Shown in pieces: positions 60,788 to 64,000 of a stretch of 64,000 nucleotides of DNA (positions are counted from its first letter, which is position 1; every line of letters begins with the position of its first letter). The stretch comes from Symbiodinium natans (taxonomy: Eukaryota; Sar; Dinophyceae; Suessiales; Symbiodiniaceae). Where the stretch lies: NCBI GenBank assembly GCA_905221605.1, contig CAJNDS010002502.1, forward strand, positions 38,501 through 102,500, in the 5' to 3' direction. The translations under genes and the position numbers were made by a program. The notes below the pieces were generated by a model. It saw only the letters and a list, made by a program, of their open reading frames with translations. It was not told the origin of the DNA and made no database searches.

Positions 60788-61012
60788 TTTTCCTCACACT
60801 GCAGCACCGAAGTCCATCGGCCAGTCGGGCGGTCCTACCTCTACCACGGAAAGGCGACCACACAACAACACGCACAAAGGCACAAAGAGAGACACATGCG
60901 ACCTGTTGCCTGCATGTCTGTGCTGCTTCTGCTTGTGTTCCGATGCCTACGGCATGTCCTGGAACCACAAAAGCCAAAGCCACGGGTGCGTCTCATTCCA
61001 CACCTTTCATCA
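60672..61012 (-). repeat. 5' LTR of the retrotransposon
   Basis: Same 341 bp as the copy at 49855-50195; no difference was found by eye, and the ORFs inside both copies translate identically. The gag frame is already open inside this LTR. Confidence 0.92.
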
Positions 61013-61309
61013 TAGGGTTTAGGTTTTAGGGTTTAGGGTTTAGGGTTTAGAGCCAAGTCGCCCCCGGCGTCGCTGCCACAAACTGGGCTGCAGGCCGATG
61101 GCAGCCATTGCTCAGAGGCTCTGGGGTTGACCTCGACCCCTTCAGTGCCCCTTGGAGAAACACAAAATAGCCCCCAGGGTTCAGGGTTTAGGGTTTAGGG
61201 TTTAGAGTCTAGGGGTCTGGGGTTTAGGGTTTAGGGCTAGGGCTTAGGGTTTAGGGCTTAAGGAACACTGAGGCCCCAGATTTAGGCGTGTTTTGGGGGG
61301 CTGTAGGGT

Positions 61310-63278
61310 TTACGTGCTCGACTTGAGCACTCCTTTTCGAGCCAGCGGATCAGAGAAGGCCTCGATGCTCCTCTGCTGGGAGGTGTTTCGGGTTTGGTTT
61401 AGGGCTTGGATTTAGGGCCCAAGGTTTAGGGTTTACGGCGTTTAGGGTCTAGAGGGCAGAGGGTTTAGGGTTTAGGGTTTAGGGTTTAGGGTTTAGGGTT
61501 TAGGGTTTAGGGTTTAGGGATTAGGGTTTAGGGTTTTAGGGTCTAAGGTCTGGGGCCGAAGGATTTGGGTTCAGGGTCTAGGGTCCAGCGTTCGGGCTGG
61601 GAAGCACCCAGCGCCACACGAAAGGGAGCCTCAGGCAACGACGCCGCCCTCCTTCTCGGCGTTCCAAGACGCAATCATGGCCCTACCTTGGTGTTTAGGG
61701 TTTAGGGTTTAGGGTTTAGGGTTTAGGGTTTAGGGTTTGGGGTTTGGGGTTTGGGGTTTGGGGTTTGGGGTTTGGGGTTTGGGGTTTGGGGTTTGGGGTT
61801 TGGGGTTTGGGGTTTGGGGTTTAGGGTTTACAGTTTAGGGTTTACAGTTTAGGGTTTAGGGTTTAGGGTTTGGGGTTTAGGTCAACAGTGCTCGGGGTTT
61901 GCGGGTCAAAGGGTATCAGGGTAAGGGTTTAAGGGTGGCAGGCGTGGGGTCTAGGGGCTTCTGGATATATTGAAGCCTAGACCTAAACCCTAAACCCGAA
62001 AAGGGTTTGGGGCAGGGTGTCAACAGCTAGGCTCCCCAGTAAGCCGGGGGCTAAGACATTCCTGGCCGAAGCAGTGGGATCCATACCCTACACCCAAACC
62101 CTAACCCCTAAACCCTCGCACAGACCCTAAACCCGTAAACCCAGGGTTTAGGGTTAAGGGGTTTTAGGGTTTAGGGTTTAGGGTTTAGGGTTTCGGGTTT
62201 AGGGTTGAGGGTTTAGGGCAGATCTTGTAACCAAAAGAACCCAAAGGGCACATACGTGAGAAGGCTTGAACGAGGGTAAGGGGCCACATTCAGGCCCCGG
62301 GAACCAAAAGTCCTAACCCTGAACCAAAACCCTAAACACCAAAACCTGGGGCCGTAACGCTCCTCAGATGTCTGGCGGGCTGGAGGAGCCGCCTTGGCAA
62401 GGGGGGGTTTAGGGTTTCGGGTTTAGGGTTTAGGGTTAGGGTTTAGGGTTGAGGGTTGAGGGTTGAGGGTTGAGGGTTCAGGGTTCAGGGTTCAGGGTTC
62501 AGGGTCCAGGGTCCAGGGTACAGGGTTCAGGGTTCAGGGTTCAGGGTTTAGGGTTTAGGGTTTAGGGTTTAGGGCTTAGGTTCAGGGTTGAGGCGGGGTC
62601 GAGGGCCTGAGGTGTCATGGGAACTCCAACTCCAAATGATGGTCCACCCGGCGGTGGTGTCGTGGGTGGAGGCAAAGGCGGAAGTCCGTTGGAACCCATG
62701 TCGTTCCACCATGAAGTCCCGGAACTGGCGTCCACAGCATGGTTGGCAGACTTGGCGGAACCGGAGGCACCTGCAAGGTAGGCGCCTTTGGCAAATCTTT
62801 GGGCCAGGCTGGGGGATCTGCTGCTGGAACTGTTGGCTCCTTTGGAGGCGTCGTTGGCGCTGTCTTTGGTGGAGTCTCGATGGTCGTCTTGGGCCTGGGT
62901 GGCGTCACTGGAGCCATCTCTCCACGTGCAGCTTGTTCCGCCTCCCTGGTCTTCATCCTCAGGCAGGACTCCTGGACTGCATTCGTCCCAGATCCACTGG
63001 CTGCTTTCATACTCATACTCGACGAAGGAGGACGAAGGAGCCGGTCCACCCACCCTAAACCCTAAACCCTAAACCCTAAACCCTAAACCCTAAACCCTAC
63101 ACCCTAAACCCTAAACCCTAAACCCTAAACCCTAAACCCTAAACCCTAAGCCGGTCCACCCACCCGATCCACCTCCCGAGTTTTTTTGCTTGGGAATCGC
63201 TGTCCCCGTTCCACTGCGAAGCAACAGCTGCATCTGCCTTGGCCTTCTTCGTGGGAACCTCAGCTTTGAAGGTTCGCC
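61310..63278 (-). CDS. Five-exon gene, 3' part, Ser/Ala/Pro-rich protein of unknown function
   Basis: Exons in transcript order: 63152-63278 (possibly longer), 62607-63054, 62346-62392, 61640-61682, 61310-61375 (TAA). Phases agree at all four junctions; donors are GC, GC, GT and GT. Exon 1 reads VPTKKAKADAAVASQWNGDS. Exon 2 starts VGGPAPSSSFVEYEYESSQW and continues acidic, then Ser/Ala-rich (DASKGANSSSSRSPSLAQRF), then Pro-rich (LPPLPPPTTPPPGG). The end reads RSIEAFSDPLARKGVLKSST. Largely disordered by composition; no domain recognised. Intron 1 is a telomere-repeat intron flanked by direct repeats. The upstream start is not in view. Confidence 0.58.
61690..61885. repeat. TTTAGGG and TTTGGGG arrays
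   Basis: About six TTTAGGG units, then about 12 homogeneous TTTGGGG units (61733-61818), then TTTACAG variants. In an intron of the five-exon gene. Confidence 0.93.
62400..62590. repeat. TTTAGGG array with TTGAGGG and TTCAGGG blocks
   Basis: Successive homogeneous blocks of TTGAGGG (62447-62480), TTCAGGG (62478-62545, with TCCAGGG) and TTTAGGG (to 62580). In an intron of the five-exon gene. Confidence 0.93.
63055..63151 (-). other. GC-AG intron made of TTTAGGG repeats
   Basis: 97 bp, starting GCTTAGGG and ending GGGTTTAG in minus sense, with about 13 heptamers and almost nothing else. A 17-bp direct repeat (63039-63055 and 63149-63165) flanks it. Confidence 0.65.
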
Positions 63279-63284
63279 CTAAAC

Positions 63285-63440
63285 TCAAGGGACTAAACGG
63301 GACCTTGGGGGTTACTTAGGGGTTATATATTCAGGTATTTAGGGGTTACATAGGGGGTTATTTTGGGGGCTACTTAGGTAGGGGCTATATTCGGGGAATA
63401 TCATTAAGGGTCCCTTCTAGGGGTCCCTCCTTACTATACC
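63285..63440. mobile_element. Possible dispersed element, CAAGGGACTAAACGGGACC ends
   Basis: Starts ACTCAAGGGACTAAACGGGA and ends AAGGGTCCCTTCTAGGGGTC with CCTCC. Matching ends in opposite orientation occur around 24045-24100, and right-end fragments near 49630. Internally it has repeated GGGGTTA/GGGGCTA motifs. Confidence 0.45.
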
Positions 63441-63524
63441 CCTGAATAAACCCTAAAGCCTGCCATGCAGCATGGGGGCTTTCTGGGGGCTTTCACGGGG
63501 GCTTCGGTCATTAGGGGCTCAAAT

Positions 63525-64000
63525 TTTAGGGTTTAGGGTTTAGGGTTTAGGGTTTAGGGTTTAGGGTTTAGGTTTTAAGGCTTTAAGGCTTCAAGGCTTC
63601 AAGGCTGAAAAGGTGTCAAGGAATAGAGTTGGGTCGTAACCTCCCGGCACACAACATGTTCAAGATGAGGGCTCGAAGTTTCCTACAGCCCTTCCACGCC
63701 AACCCGCAAGTAAGCCCCCAAGCCCTGGCGTCAAAACCAGCAACCCTGAAGATCAAACTCAAGACCCTGAACCCTACTCTCTCAACCCCACTAAACCCTA
63801 AACCCTCACCACAACACCCCATGAACCCCTAAACCTGCCCCAAAAAAACAAAACCCCTAAACCCTAAACCCCTGCTAACCCTAAACCCTAAACTTAAACC
63901 CCAACACCCAAAGCCCTAAACCCTAAACCCTAAACCCTAAATCCTAAACCCTAAACCCTCAACCCCAACAACCCTCAACCCCAACAACCCTCAACCCCAG
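63525..64000. repeat. TTTAGGG then CCCTAAA degenerate arrays at the window end
   Basis: TTTAGGG units at 63526-63575 and CCCTAAA, CCCTCAA and CCCCAAC variants from 63790 to the end. The island 63616-63760 has open frames on both strands without support. Confidence 0.75.

Larger units (their letters stand above)
49855..61012 (-). mobile_element. Complete Ty1/copia-type LTR retrotransposon, 11.16 kb
   Basis: LTRs at 49855-50195 and 60672-61012 (341 bp each) appear identical by eye. TAGGG lies immediately outside both ends, a 5-bp target duplication within a TTTAGGG array. In element orientation the order is LTR, primer-binding site, Gag, protease, integrase, oxygenase-like domain, reverse transcriptase, RNase H, C-terminal module, polypurine tract, LTR. 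The protease-integrase-RT-RNase H order is that of Ty1/copia. Identical LTRs indicate recent insertion, yet two frameshifts interrupt pol. Confidence 0.93.

Overview
The window looks like nuclear DNA of a photosynthetic dinoflagellate, probably Symbiodiniaceae or another member of the Suessiales. The grounds are: plant-type telomere heptamers (TTTAGGG on one strand, CCCTAAA on the other) scattered through all 64 kb; very short exons joined across GT, GC and GA donors; every gene I could resolve lying on the minus strand; and a large Ty1/copia-type retrotransposon. No rRNA gene, tRNA gene, CRISPR array or bacterial operon was seen. The species is an inference; the rest is read from the sequence.

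Layout. 1-2.9 kb: a TAG/CTA trinucleotide microsatellite and its decayed flank. 3-5 kb: a three-exon CCCH zinc-finger gene (minus). 5-13.5 kb: telomere-like arrays, inverted-repeat (MITE-like) elements and exon-like islands, including a three-exon fragment at 10.3-10.9 kb. 13.8-15.5 kb: an uninterrupted 538-codon membrane-protein gene (minus). 16-35 kb: telomere-like arrays separated by 60-300 bp GC-richer islands that read as short exons, mostly best on the minus strand, which I could not join into named genes. 35.7-47.9 kb: a protein kinase gene rebuilt as 14 exons (minus) whose introns hold telomere-like arrays and small inverted-repeat elements. 48.8-49.1 kb: another exon island. 49.86-61.01 kb: a complete LTR retrotransposon (minus) with apparently identical 341-bp LTRs and a TAGGG target duplication, inserted into a telomere-like array. 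61.3-63.3 kb: the 3' part of a five-exon gene (minus), one of whose introns is almost pure TTTAGGG.

How it fits together. Many of the telomere-like arrays are intronic. Two short introns built of such repeats are flanked by direct repeats of 17 and 12 bp, so they may have been gained by insertion with target duplication, as described for introners. The same introns hold families of about 75-150 bp inverted-repeat elements. The retrotransposon polyprotein is unusual: CCCH plus CCHC fingers in Gag, an acidic insert inside the integrase core, a domain between integrase and reverse transcriptase that carries the residues of a 2-oxoglutarate/Fe(II) oxygenase, and a membrane segment plus Cys/His module after RNase H. 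Its primer-binding site matches an initiator-tRNA-Met anticodon arm, which implies half-tRNA priming.

Limits. The exon models were spliced by hand from motifs and reading phase. Exon islands without a recognisable domain are low-confidence, and several are open on both strands. Array boundaries are approximate.
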